Shown here piece by piece: positions 1-14,400 of a DNA stretch of 64,000 nucleotides (positions are counted from its first letter, which is position 1; each line of letters opens with the position of its first letter). The position numbers and the translations under genes were made by a program. The notes below the pieces were generated by a model, which worked only from the letters and a program-made list of their open reading frames with translations, had not been told where the DNA came from and did no database searches. The stretch lies in the NCBI RefSeq assembly GCF_902148855.1, contig NC_043963.1, forward strand, positions 37,895,827 through 37,959,826, in the 5' to 3' direction. Origin of the DNA: Sphaeramia orbicularis (lineage: Eukaryota > Chordata > Actinopteri > Kurtiformes > Apogonidae).

Positions 1-1857
1 TTGATAGAAAAGCTAAGCCAGTTTTCTTTCAAAATGACAGTATCGGTGTGAAAAAGAAAACAACAGCAGACCCTGTTATTTTACAGAATTCTAGTCAAAA
101 ACAGATGAAAACAAGTCTCACACAGTGTTGCAGCTCACACCGACGTCTGTTCACTCTCTATAGGTTACAGTCCGACGTATTTACATATTTAAACTGGTTT
201 TTCCACATTGTTTCTGTGCCAATTACTCTGATTCGCTTAGTCATCTGGATCCGTTGTAAAAAATATCTATGCGTAGCTATCAACTATAGTTACCTGTCTT
301 TGAAACTATGTGGAAAGTCGTTTTTTAAATAAAGCTGAAAATGTGTTAGTAGAAAAATTCAATTAATTAAAAACATGATTTTGTTAATGCCATTGAATGA
401 CATGACTACAGTGATTATTACAGCTTTATCACGTCACATGGAGGAAACTGTTCAACAACAAACTCATTCACACAAAGGAGCTTGTGCTTTGGGCAGTTCC
501 ATGTCCGGATATTGATTTAGAACCAAAAAAAACCTCTAACTCAACCCTCTCAACTGGTCCACTCATCAATGAAAGTGTTAAACATGGACAATATACTGAA
601 TCTGAACATGTTATTGCTATCAAAATGCTGCAAATGGAAATCTCCACTTGAGTCTTATTACTTCAACTGTGGATTTTAAACCTCTGCAACAAAAGTGTGC
701 AGGTTTTCATTCCAACAAAGACAACAGTGTATTTCACAAAGTGTCCCCTCAAGCACAGAGGAGGCAGAAATTTACATTGGCCTTAAGGGGATTCAAAAAT
801 ACTTAATTTAATGTAGAAATAAGACGCCAAAAGGGTTGGGGGGGGGGGGGGGTTATTAACCAGCAACCTTCAGCCATCTTTGAACACAGACAGAGATTAC
901 CACATGGAAAAATGGCAAAAAAACAGGTTTATGTACAAGTGCATGAGAAAACAGACAGGAGTGTTCCAGAGAAGCGAGTATTTCCAGGACAGAAGTGGAA
1001 CCCTGAACGTGAACATGGTGGATTCGAACAGAAAATCCATTAACATTGGCTCTGACAGCAGTTCAGGTCACTGCATTAGTTCTTGGTTCCCTAGAATAAT
1101 AACTCACAGATTCAACCTCAATCAAAAGAATCAGTAATCGAAGCGAAACACTACAAGACCTCCTTCATATTCTAGATTAGACTCGTCCTCCACTGCAGCT
1201 TTAGAACCAGGGAGCCTCCATACAGTCACTTCACCTCAGAGACGACAGCGGTGACTCTTTGTCTCGTAGCTGAGGCCACGGTTCGTACTAGAAGGTGAAA
1301 GGAAGAAGTAGCTGAAGACAAAAGAGTGACAGACAGCGGCTGCCCACGGCGTGGACTGGAAAACCTGTTGCTCGGCGGTGCGACAGGTTGCGCCTGCTAT
1401 TCGAGGAGGTCCTGCGGAAAGAAAAGAAAACAAAATACCAGTGAAGCCAAAACCAACACGAGGAGAGCGCAGGGCAAACACAAACACACCTATGTGGATG
1501 AACACACACCTGGAAAAACAGGTTTGATAGTTTCCCATTATTAGTTTTAGGTTTTATTTTGTCTGGCTGTAATTTTGGATGATGGTGAAAAAGGTAGAAT
1601 GAAAGACAAAGACAGTCTTTATTAATTGTCCCATAATCACTAAAGGCCTTTTTGACAGTAGATCCTGTTAAATCTCATGTTCTTATTTTGGGTGTTTGCT
1701 TTTACAAGGTGTGGCAGCCTTCAGTGTTGTCATTTTCAACAGGCTTCAACCAAAAGCTACATCCCAACAATTGTATTTTTATTCTATTCTTTAACCTTTA
1801 TTTAACCAGGCAAGACATATAAATAAAACGTTCTTATAACTGGAGTGTGTAGTAATA
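1..1857. other. Region downstream of sort1, no gene recognised
   Basis: AT-rich DNA that should hold the last sort1 exon or 3' UTR on the minus strand, or lie beyond it. A 14-bp poly-G run occurs near 839-852 and a GC-richer 250-bp patch near 1190-1440 with short overlapping open frames on both strands that resemble no family I know. A short fish-repeat fragment (TTTAACCTTTATTTAACCAG) is at about 1791-1810. Confidence 0.4.
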
Positions 1858-2083
1858 TAGATCCTCCTGAGACCCAGCCATGCAATTTTGGCCTCTGGAG
1901 GGGACAAGAGTTTCATAAGTTTAAAACAAAAAACAAAAAACTGTCCACTCCATCATTCCATAAAAAAATAAAAAAAAAAATGTATCTGAAAAAACTTGCA
2001 TTGTACCATTTCAAATCAAGCTGATTATTTAATGTAAAAATGCCAAAGCATTTACTTTCCTGGGTCTCAGGAAGATATAGTAT
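1858..2083. mobile_element. Small MITE with CCTGAGACCCAG inverted ends
   Basis: About 225 bp bounded by inverted repeats: TCCTCCTGAGACCCAG on the left near 1862 and CTGGGTCTCAGGAAGATATA on the right near 2060-2080. The interior is AT-rich and non-coding. Superfamily not determined. Lies in the presumed sort1 3' region. Confidence 0.55.
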
Positions 2084-2414
2084 ATATAGTATAATAATAT
2101 TTGTAAAACCTGTTAAAATTATTTGAAGATTTCAGATTATTAAACTTTTTCAGGATCTAATTATCTAATTTTCCCAGGGCAAAAATAAAAGCCAGATTAA
2201 GTTTCTATATTCTGAAGCTATTGTCAAAATACTCCATCATACACTTGTCAATAAATCAGCGTAATCCCTGTTTAGCACTGTGTTATTATTTGGTCTGAAT
2301 TTCTACACGACATTAAAACGCTTCAAAATGTGAGTTCCTGCTGTCACTTCAGTGAAGACACGTAAAACCTAGAATCAGCGTGTCACACTGTTTACAAGTA
2401 AGAAAAACATGTAC

Positions 2415-5400
2415 CTCGTCTGAGTCATCGTGAAACTCTATCTTGCCGTTTTGAGTGTGGTTGGTCTCCAGTATCATCTATTCCATCCACGCCGTTGTCT
2501 TCAACGTGCTGCTGCAGCACAGAGTATCGGTGAACCAAAAACCTGAGGGGACATTGAACATACCACTGTTTACCAGGTGAAACATACTGACCAGTGTCTC
2601 TGCACGCAAACATGGATAACGTCCTCAAACATCCTGCTTGATCAGATTATTGCAGCACCTGTGTTATTTAATAGTGGGTGTATTTCTCTGTAGGGAAGCA
2701 TGGGCTGATACTGATACAGTTTGGCTGAAAGCTGATACTGATGTTGTTATCTGTTTAGTTATTGGGCTTTTGTTGGTATTTGTCCCGTGGAAACAAAAGA
2801 ATTCCTCACTTAAACAGGCAAACTTAACTGTTAAAGTCCTTTCATTACATTCACACTGTCTTTGTCACAAATTCAACCATGCAAACTTATGAAAAATATG
2901 TTATAACACAACTGATAAATATCTGCCACCGTCATTGGTGAGATCACATCTTATGAACCAATACCAATGTTTAGCCGTTACACTGAACATTCAGCTTCTT
3001 CGGGTAATGCACAGTCATTGAAGTTGAGAAACTATATCAGCCTTGTACAACTGTATGTGACAAATAAAATGTCATTGGATTTGATCTGAAATAGAAGTAA
3101 TTAAAAGAAAAATACAATCTTAGTCACTACGGGCCCTTTCCCCTTTCACAGTCCAAACCAAGGCTCATGTTGTTAATACTGATTTTAATGCTTAATGATG
3201 ACCATAAGTTTTCTTTTCCTGGCTCCTCACAACTGTTAGTTTGTCAGACACCTGTGTCCTTCAAAACATGAATGTTTCTCTTGCTTGGACCAAAGCACAG
3301 CTACAAATATGATCTAAACCAAACTGAAAAGGCCAAAAACCTGGATCAAGATAGGTGTGTCAGTGCCCTCTGTGTTTGTTAGGGTTAGATGACAGGATTA
3401 TGTAGATAGAAGTGAGTACAAAGATCCACTAACCTGCCCCCACAGACATATTTCTTGATGAAGACGACTCCCGCTGCAGCGCTCAGCAGCATCACGATGA
3501 TGATGACCATTATCGCAACAGGCATCGAGTTGGAGTGTTCACCAACCTGAGAAAGAGACGGCAAGGACAGCGTCTGTGTGAGCCTTCACCTAAACATGCA
3601 GAATAAATCTAATACTAATAGTGTTTTCCAGGAGTACTGGTCTGTACTCACCACGGGCTCCACCAGGTCGCTCACACATCGCACACTGAGGTCGATCTCT
3701 TTACGCTGAGGTGTCTCTCCGCCCTCGCATTTATCTCCGGGGATTTTCCTGTAGCTGTGAACCACATCAGATGATTTCATAAACACCAGAAATACCACTA
3801 CAACACTACTACAAGAAACGTAAGTTCAATTTTTGGTAGGGCTGCACAATACATCAAAAAATATTGAAGTAATGGAGTGTGCCATATTCATATTGCAAAG
3901 ACGTACAATCATTTAGTTACATTTTTTTCATTAACTCTGTTTTACACCGTGGGGTACCACAGTGGTTTTCTTTATCACTCTAACATACTAGTTTTTCTGG
4001 CAAAAATACTGAAGTAATGCTACTGATGCTGGTTGAATGCAAGTTTACATGTTAATATTGTTGAAAAGATGTGAATAGTTTTAGAGCAGCAACTTTGGTC
4101 AAGGCCTGAACAATTATATTTAAAGATTTTATTTTCATATGTTGTATTTACCAAACCAGGCAAGCAATGGAATAGTGTTTTGTTAAAGCTCTTACATGGC
4201 AGTACTCAAGCACTTTTGTTATTATGAAATACATCCATGTCATTTACACATTGTTATATGTGAATAAAATGACAAAATATTTGACTATGTTTGTGTCTGA
4301 AGGCCTATGGTAGCAGCATCACCAGGTTCTTGGACAGAACTGTGTAACTGATTGCAGTAGTACAGTATTTTGCCTTAACAAAATAAATAATTGAGTCAGC
4401 ATACAAACAATTGGCTCATTTTAACATTGTTAAGGAACATTTTACTTAGTAGATGAAATTGGTATTTCTTTCAGTGAACGAGAAATATCGCAATATTATC
4501 ATTATCGCAATGCTGTACACCCATATCGCAAGTTTTGCCAATATCGTGCAGCCCTAGTTTTTGGACACAAATAGGGCTGAAACGTGGTTATTTTTATTGT
4601 TCTTTTTTTTTTTTTTATTTTAATCAAATAGTTGTTTAATCTATAAAATTAGGTCAGAATGTTAATCAGTGTTTCCCTGAAGCCCAAGGTGATGTCCAAA
4701 AGGTTTCTGACATTATCAGTTTACTGACATACAGCAGCAAACGAAATGGACAATATTCAAATTTAAGAAGCTGGAATCAGAAATCTGAAATTTATTATTC
4801 AAAATGGCTCAAACTCATTAAAATGTGTAAACTGGTGGGTAATCTATTGAATAATTTTTTGTGTTTGCTTTAAGATGGTATGAATGAGGAGAATCTTAAG
4901 GACAAGTTTTTTTTTTGCTTCCTCGTCAGTGTAAAGTCTTCCTTACTGAAAAAGAACATTTACTTTCATTCATTCTTCATTCCTCAAACTCCACAACAAC
5001 TACTTCCTCATTCTTACCCCTTCCTCATTCTTATCCTACTACAACTTTCTTTTTTGACCACAAGTAGAAGAGACACTAGATCAAAATGTATTTAATGCTC
5101 TCCTTAACGCAAATTCTAAATTATTCAATAGAATTATGGTAAATCCTCATTTTTACTCCTTATTCTAATAAATATATTGAATATTAGCACCAACTGCAAG
5201 TCATAAACACAGAAAAAGTGTGTCTATTTAAACAAAACAATGACTGAACAATTTTAAGAGTAATGAAGACAAAGTGTTTCAGATAACGAGACAACTACAT
5301 GTACTGATATCTCCTTCATGTCCACACCGATGGAATGTTGCAGTACAAGTGAGTATTTTCTAGATTTAAAGGTTGTCGTCGGCGTCTTACCCACTGGTCT

Positions 5401-8400
5401 GCAGCTGCTCCTCTTTGCCGTGCAGACAGAACTCCAGCACTTTTCCTTTGAGGTCTGGCTGCTCCACACACACTGAACTGTTCTCCTCACGGTAGTATCC
5501 AAAGTCACTGGAAGGAGATATGAGAGGATAGTGGTGAAAAGGCAGAAACAACAAACTACATTCACTACATTTGATGTTATAGACATATTTGTGGCTCAAC
5601 ATACTTTTTGTGTCAGTGTATTAAATGGGTCATATTTTGCTAAACCCACTTTTATTAGTCTTTGGTACATTTATTTGTGTATTTGGGGACCCTAATAGTT
5701 CAAAAAAGTTTGAATTTGAACCCTCCAGGTGCTGCAAAGCTATCTTTATATTCATTTTGGCAAAAATCGAGTGGATTTGTAAAACCCATTTTAATGCGTC
5801 TATAACTAGCTACGTCATGACATTTGCACTTATAAGGTCAAGACTTCTGATGAAACATTTCTCCGAGTACGACATAATTGTTTATCATCAGCAGCAGTTG
5901 TAGTCCACATTGAAAATACGTCCAAACTTTGAGCCGATTAACTAAAATGTTCAGTTGTTGGTTGTATTAATGAACACAAGTGGCTGAATGGGACAACAAC
6001 CTGGAGGGGGTGGGGCATGAAGTGGCTCATTTGCATTTAAAGAGCCAGCACTCAAAACATCCTTTCTGGTGTCATTACTCAGAAATAGGATTGAAGATGG
6101 ACCTGGAGTTGAATTAATGAAGAATTCAGACCCAAGCATACAGTCACAGAAAAAATTATTAGACCACCCTTGTTTTCTTCAACTCCTTGTTCATTTTAAT
6201 GCCTGGTACAACTAAAGGTACATTTGTTTGGACAAATATAATGATACCAACAAAAATAGCTCATGAGAGTTTAATTTCAGAGATGATATCTAAAAACCAT
6301 AATCACTTAAGTTCTTACATCAACAGCTATGGCATTGTACTGACAAAAACTCTTTTCTGTCTGTTTTAGTCACATGATACACACAGTAGTAGGTACTTGA
6401 TTGCATAACCATTGTTTTTTATGACTTTTGATGGTCTAATAATTTTTCCGTGACTGTAGCATTTACAGTTTATGCATAATTCCATTTAAAAAAAAACCTA
6501 AATATCACTCCTTTAAGTCATTTTGTCTTTTATGAGTGATGTGGACTGTTTGTCACTTTTCTGTTTCTGTTTACAGCTCTAGCCATTTGTTGTGCCCTCT
6601 GGAGATTTCGAGGTTAATCACATCTTAATCAGCAACATGTTACCTTTACTTAAAGAGTAACTCAACACTGTTGGCAATGTTTCAATTCCCTTCTTGTACA
6701 GAGAGCTTCGACACATTACATTACACCGTTAGAAGTGAAGTGCCTCCAGATAAACAGCTGGTGTCATTAAACCCAAAGAGATGAAGGGGGGCATTAAATT
6801 AGAGCTAGTCAAAATCAAATGTTGGAAAATTATGTGGAAATGTGAGTCATCCTGCTGTTTTTATAAGGTCAGCACATCCACCATTAACTAGTCTACATCT
6901 TACACAATACACTCACTACAGATTAATTGATTAACTGATGCTAATTTCAGTTTCTTATATACATTTGGGTTACATGTTTAAGAGTCTTGTGTGGTCTACT
7001 CCTATTTTTGTCCTTCCTCTGAACCAGGTCGTGACAGAACCATAATGACTCTTAAATATTTAATGTATTATTCTGCAAACTATACTTTATAAGAGGGATG
7101 TCAAACATGAGGCCTGTGGACCAAACCGGCCTGTGGGATGAATCTATAAAATAAAAAAATTACACTAAGATAATAACAATCAGTGGTGTAAAATCATTTT
7201 AGTTCAGATTCCACATACAGATCAATATGAGCTGAAGTGGATCGGACAAGAAAAATAACGGCATAAAAACCTATGAATAATGTCAACTCTAAAATATTGC
7301 AGTGTGAGAAAACTAAAATTACACAATGAGAATGAGACATTTATAAACTAACCTTCCACAAAAATGTAAATAATCTAAACAACCATGAAGTATCTGAAAT
7401 TTCTTAAGAAAAATTAGGGCAATTTTAACAATATTCTGCCTGTTACTAACTGTTTTGTGTCTTTGTAGATAAACTGTGATCTGTAAGTTGTAATGCACAT
7501 GTCAACGAGAAGCTGAGACATATTATTGTTAAAATTGCACTTTTTTTTGCACAAAAAACAAAAGAAAATTCATAGTATTTATTTATAGGTTATTATGCTG
7601 TTATTTCACTTGTCCAGCCTGCTCAAGATCAAACTGGGCTGAATGTGGCCCCTGAACTACACCCCTGCTCTATAACCACTAGGCTAGTTTTCCATTAATA
7701 CGTCCAGTGACATGGCTCTGGGTGACAACTGTCCATCACTGCAACAAGGTGAAGTTCAACACATAGATGTTATATGACGACAATGATGTTTTGATTCTTA
7801 CCACAGGAAGTCGTCCAGGGTACAGACACAGGGGGTTGGCTGGGTGTTGACCTCGTAATCCCGTCCGTTCCAGCAGACGGCGTCCTTTCTAAGACGCAGG
7901 AACTTCTCTTTGTAGCCAAGTATGCAGCCATCTTTGGGGTCGCTGATGTCATTGGAGTGGGCCAACCACTGCACGTAGTCCGCATCCTGGCCTGCAAAGA
8001 TCAGAAATACAGAAATATGTTTACATAATGCAATCGCAAATAAATCAACCAAAATGAGCCGAGTATTAAAATCTGCCTGGTCATGTGACTCACAGTCTCT
8101 GGTCAGGAGCTCCCTGAAGTCGATGGTGATGGAGATCCAGTACTGGCTGAGCATCGAGTCTTTGTAGCCCCAGATACTGACATTCATGGAGCGAGCTCCC
8201 GGTTCTGAGGCCAGTCCAGTAAAGTAGATGGCCTCTGTGGCAAATTTGTGCACATGCCAACACTGTCCTTCATCAGTAGAAAATCTGTTAGGAAGCCAAG
8301 AAAGTAAACATATGAGCACAACCAAAAGGCTACAAGTACAGACGGTTGTAACAGTGTAGCAGGTTATTCTTCTTCAACCAGGCCAACTTTGAAACATGTG

Positions 8401-11400
8401 TCTCTGAATATAAAGTATCCCGTGTTGTTTTAGTGAGTTATGGAGGTCTGTGTGTTGGCAATGCAATTATGCTGAATTTAATCCAAAAGGCACAGAAAAA
8501 TAAAATCAGATGACAAAAACTCACTTTTTATATGGAGTTCCTAAAGATTTCTACAAGTGAAATTTAAGACTTTTTAAGACTATTTAGAACAGAATTTAAT
8601 GCCCATTTCACAGCCATATTGACAAAAATGTGTGACTCCTACAATTTAGGAAAATGTATTTATTTACTCCAATGCCTTGATTCCCACCGTTCTGAGTCAT
8701 TTCTCAGAGAGGGCTGTAAAGTTAGCAATAACTGGTTCCTAATTTCAATATAAATTGTTGGGTTGGATCAGGTGGAACTGAGTCGACTAATGTTACTTTC
8801 TTTCCAGCTTGGACATTTAGCAGACATTTAAACATAATACAGTAAACAGGTTAATCACAACGTAGCTTAAGACCTACCATATCAAATTTAATACCTTTAA
8901 AAGACTTTTTTAAGGTATTAAATGGAGATTCTTAAATTCAAGACTTTTAAGACTTTTTAAGACGCCGTGGGCACCCTGTATATAATAAATGTTCTTACTT
9001 GATCTCATTGATCGGTTGAGTCGGACTGTGCTCCACAGCCACCAGCAGGCCTCCAGAGTCCAGAATAGCATAGTGATGGGGTCCTTTGAGGGCTTTTATC
9101 CAGGTGTACCCTCCGTCATCAGACACATAGACATCAGGCTTCATCACTGAAATAGAGTCACCCACACTCCCTGGAACACAGGAGACACACACAAACTATC
9201 ATAAGGAGGAGGAAGATCCCATTCACATAAGACCCTGTGTAAATAGTTGTTAAAAGGTTTGGTATAAAAGCTCTGATGTGAGGATTACCATGAGCTAAGA
9301 TCAGACCCACAGCGTTTGGTTCGGACAGCGGCAGCATGGGCACGTTGAGCCTAGTGGTGATACTGTAGGCTCCGTGGATGTGCAGATTACACTGTAGACA
9401 CAAACACAACCATCATCTGATAATCTGTTTATAGTCACTACAAAAGGGGAACACACACTGTCACAACAGTCTATGTTTGACCTTTTTGACAGAAAGTAAT
9501 TTGATCAAAATCCGTCATAGATGAATGGCTGTATAACTACCTAATACAGGGTGCTTGCTTTTTATCCAAATAAAAATTCCACTTTTTTCAAAACTGCTAT
9601 TTTTCCCCCCAAGACCTTGACTTTACATACTTTTATACTTGCATGCTTACTTTTTTGGTTGAGATTCTACCTGTTGTGTATAGTACAAAAGTTCATTTTA
9701 ATAAAAGTATGAATAAATGAATGAATAATTCTAAGTAAATTATGTTTTACTGACAAAAACGTTTTCCAAACATATGAAAATAACAGAAGTGCATGATGAA
9801 GTGCACACAAACACATTTCACTAGAATCATTCTAGTACCAACCAGTTAGCCAAATCATATCAAGTTTTTTATGTTTTCCTCTTGCATTTCTTATCTAACA
9901 TGATTATGTGCCTTTGAGCATACTGTAAATTCTACTATGAGAGAAACTTTTTTCCATACTTTATTTAGACTTTCACACAAAATTCCCGACTTTTCAAGGT
10001 CTGGAAAACAGCATATCAAAGTTCCATACTTTTTAAGACTTTCACGACCTGTGCAAGCACCTTGAAATACTGTAACTGTAAGTGTAACTTATCTGTTTTT
10101 CAATTCAGACAGCATGAATACAACATATTTAATGTTTTGTCTGGTCTGGATGCTGCTTTTGCTCTAAATAAAGACTATAATCACATGTTGGCATCATCTG
10201 TTTCAAATCACATCCTTCTTACATGTTTTTTAACCTTACTGCTAGTCCTGATTAGTCCCGTCTTAACTCTTCTAATGGTCTGATTAGTTTATTTACAAAT
10301 TAAGTGCTTCTGTTTAAGGTTGATCAAGTTTCTCTGCTGGCTCCTTTTCCAGACACACCAGTTTCCTCTTTTTACCTTATCGGGGTCTTTGGCAGTAGCG
10401 TCACACTTGCTGTTGGCAGGTTTCTGCAGAGGAACCCATTCCCCTCCCTGGTCAAATGACACCACAGACTGCACAGAACTATCTGAAAATACAAGAAAAG
10501 AGACACAACACAACAACAGCATAAATGACACAGAGAATTGCACTAAGTGCTTGAGACTTACATTTTGTTGGATTTGACTTGGTAACATTAATGTGCAGCT
10601 GTCTAGTTTTTTCATTTGACCTGACTGGAACAAATCATGACTACAGTTAGCTGTGACCTCTGATGTTTAACATGTTTACCCAGTCGCCTGTGACTTAAGT
10701 TAATTCAGTTGTTGCTACTGAGCTCACAGTGTGTGACTGTGCTTCCTCCTGTGTGTTTACCATGCAAGTGCTGTGCAGGCATGCAAGGGTTAAGACTTTG
10801 GGGTGATGCGAACTATTTCTTCTGGAGTGTCAGCCATCTGATCCAGACAGACAGCACATCTAACACTGACTAGCTAATTAAATATTAACCTAACACCCTC
10901 CCCCCAGTACTATGAGTAATGGAGAAGTTAAATGTGTCTGCTTCAGAGGGAACATGAGTAAAGTTGTTGTTGGTCTTTCAGGTGCAATAAAAAAATCAAA
11001 ACTACTTTAATTTCTGAGAGGAATTTCCTTAGAGCAGTAAATGCTTCTGACAAATGATAAAGTGCAGCACATGTCCTTAAAATGAGCTACCTTCAGCCAG
11101 GATGCTGGTAATGAAAACTCCTCGCATGGAGGTGACGTTGGTGAAGTCTGTGTCACCTCCTGTGGTGGTGTAGAGGTGCCGCTCCAGGGACTTGGAATAC
11201 ACTGTTCCACGGTCGTCTGATACATAAACAGTACCAAACCCTGTATCTGTGGACACAAAATGGATTCATTAACATTCAGATGAGTATAATTTGGTTATAA
11301 TGGTCATTAATAGAAGTGTGATGATGCTGATTGTACCTCCTGGCTCATCGACGTGCATGAAGACCATGTCATTGTTTGCTGCCAGGATGGAGTAAAACTG

Positions 11401-14400
11401 TTCGTGACCAACAGCCGGTAGCTGAGCCATATTCCACGAGTCCCCAGAGTCGACTGAAACATGGATCATCCTCAGCGTTCCCTGGGTTGATCAGAAGGAC
11501 AGCTTAAGAATAACAGTTTTAAATCAAGGGTTAATCAAACTCACAGCAGAGAAATTCTTTCTGTTCATTTTAAGCATTCTAAAACAACACACACTACTTA
11601 GCATTAGCATTAGCACATAGCCCATATTAGGAGCAGTGAGCTGCCATTGAAGGCTGACTCCAGATCAGCAGCACCGTGGTCAGGGGCACCGACAGGAGAA
11701 CTAACCTGTTTATTGGTAGGAGGAAAACGTACAATCTGGAAAGGCCCCAGACCAACTGAGAATTGAACCCAAAATCTAGAACATTTTTGCTGTTGGCCCA
11801 AGTGCTAACCACTACACCATATGTGAAAAAAAAGAAAAAAAATTAAAAAGTGGTATAAAATAGTGAAACTCTTAGTAAAGTAACTAATTTAGATACCCAT
11901 GAAAATAATGTCCAGTTCATGAGCTACACGAGGCACAGAGCTGACATTTAACTATTAAACTACATTTTCACAGATAATTTTACTCAGTATAACCAGATAT
12001 TAAACAGGTGCATAAACCAGATATCTGATCATATTGCTTCTAAATTTTGCATGTAGTAAATTACAACTTGTTCCTTTTCTTTATGGACACTGACTAGAAA
12101 ATGTTAACTTATTACAATTCAGAAGCACCTTTTCCAACACCATCCTTTAAAACAAAACAAATATGACAATCAAATATTGACTTTCCTTGTCTTTTTTTTT
12201 TTTTTTACACACACATTGGTAAGTCAATATTTTGCCACTGGATGCCTGATCGTATTTCTGTATCTTTAGATCAGCACTGACCTTGCCTGTCATTACTGAG
12301 GCAAAGAGGAAGCGTCCTCCCAGGCCGAAGGAGTAGATCTTAGTGGCGACAGTCTTAATAGTCTTCCCGTAGTCTGTTGTCCTCCTCAGCTCAAGAACTC
12401 CACGGTCACCTGGGATAGATGAGAATTTAAGATTAAATTGTTGTAAAAAGACACAAATGTAGAAATAACCAAATCAAATTAATCTACTGGGTTCTTAAAG
12501 AATGACAAAAAAATCTAACTGATTAATGAGGGTTACTTACAGTATGATCATAGTTTCAATATTTGTGGTTAAAATGAACACATTTCTTTAATTTAATTTA
12601 AGGAGGCATTACTCACTGCAGGAACCATTGAGATTGGCTGTAAAGAAGATGGTACTTTTCCTTCCCCTAAAAAGAAACCGTCAAGAATTTCAGATAAGCA
12701 GCAACATGCATCAAGGATATATAAAGATATGAGAGACTCCTTAATTGTGATTATGAGAGGGATAGTTTCTAATGCATTTCGTACAGTCTAGCTTTTATAG
12801 ATGTTGTTTGTTTTAACTAAGAATGGCATGACAGGGCTTATCAAAAAACATCAGTAACCAGCACACAGTCATGTCCTTCCTAAATATGCACTTCACTGTG
12901 AGCGCTGTATTTTGACTTCAGAAATCTCCTGCCTGAGATTAAAAACAAAAAATGACCCATTTCCCTGCAGCCTGTTCAAATCAATGTCTTGTGGGATGAA
13001 ATGAAAGGTTACATTGCAGGAAAAAACTGCTTTGTACATTCAGCTCTTTGAGGTACAATGACCTCGAAAACAGTGTATTCAAAGTGAAATGAGAGCTGCC
13101 AAACGTATTCAGGAGTGTGTTCAAGGAAGTGCCTCCATAACAACAGGACTGCTGCGAGGGCTTGGCTTCGACTCAGTTAAACAGTCACCTGCTGCAATGT
13201 GTTTTATTTGCCTATTTGCAAACGTACAGCTTTTGGGTTGGGAGGAGCAATGCAAACACATTTTTCTCTAACTAATGTTAACAAAAGGTCAACTAAGGAC
13301 TGTAATAGGAGCTTGTTGGAGCAACTTAAACTAAAGAAAAAGGAGACGTCACTTTAGGATAGTGTGTCTCGGCTTCAAATCCTTGGCTGACCAATGAGGC
13401 TATAGTTCTTCCACTCCTCCTTAATTCCTCTGAAAAAATATTTCCTTGACAAACAGAAACTTTAAGTCACTGAGTGACACTGCTGTTTGTACACTGAACA
13501 TTTGATGCTACTATCTTAACACATTTGGCTTGTCTCTTACCATTTGACCACACACCATGTCATGGATCTTTTTCCAGTTGCTGCCAAAATCTTGAGACAG
13601 CCATAGTTCATTCTGGAAGAAAAGATAAAAAAAAAAAACAATGAAAGACTGTGTAGGTCAGTGATAAATGTGTTTCTGAGTTAGTTACACTGTTGAACAC
13701 GTGCTAATAACCAGCAAATTAGAACAGAAAAAAAAAAGAAGAAATCACCAAGTATACAGAATTAGTTATAAAAAGTGTGAAAAATAAGCAGTATTTTTCG
13801 CTCTGAAACACTGTGGGTTTGCCTGCTCAACGTACTGAAACCACATACAACTGTGGGAAATGTGCAACCTCTGTCTAAAACACATATGTCTAATAAATAA
13901 ACTGACATGAAGCCATCAGACATGTTTGAATCACTAAAGCCAGAAACCAGTTCTGAACTATAGAACACTGACCTAACCAAGAAACCACCCCATTCCTCTC
14001 AGTCCGTATCAGAGAGGTCATGCTCTAACCACATGTCAATGAAATACTGCTGATAATGTGCTGTAGTGTTAATAACATCATAGTGTGATAGGGGAGGGAT
14101 CATGCCAAGTGTGGCTCCAGTGGATCATGAGACAAGATTTCTGGATGGTTCATAAAATTTTAAAACACAAAAATGATGATAAACAATGTCTACCTCTTAG
14201 GTATGTAGCTCACTGTTTTTTCACAGGTCTTCTAACTTGTATACATTCAGAAACAAATTCCATAAATCGAAATGACCCTGTTTACACAGGTTTGAGCAGA
14301 TAAGAGCCCCCTTCACACAACAGCCAGGTTAATAAATGTATGCTGTGTAAACAAATGAATGACTGGCCAGCAGTGTTTTTTCTGAAATGAGGGAGTAATA

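Noticed and set aside
1236-1544. Overlapping 72-100-codon frames on both strands near 1.4 kb
   Set aside because: No recognisable family, opposite-strand overlap, and in the presumed sort1 3' region; low coding likelihood.
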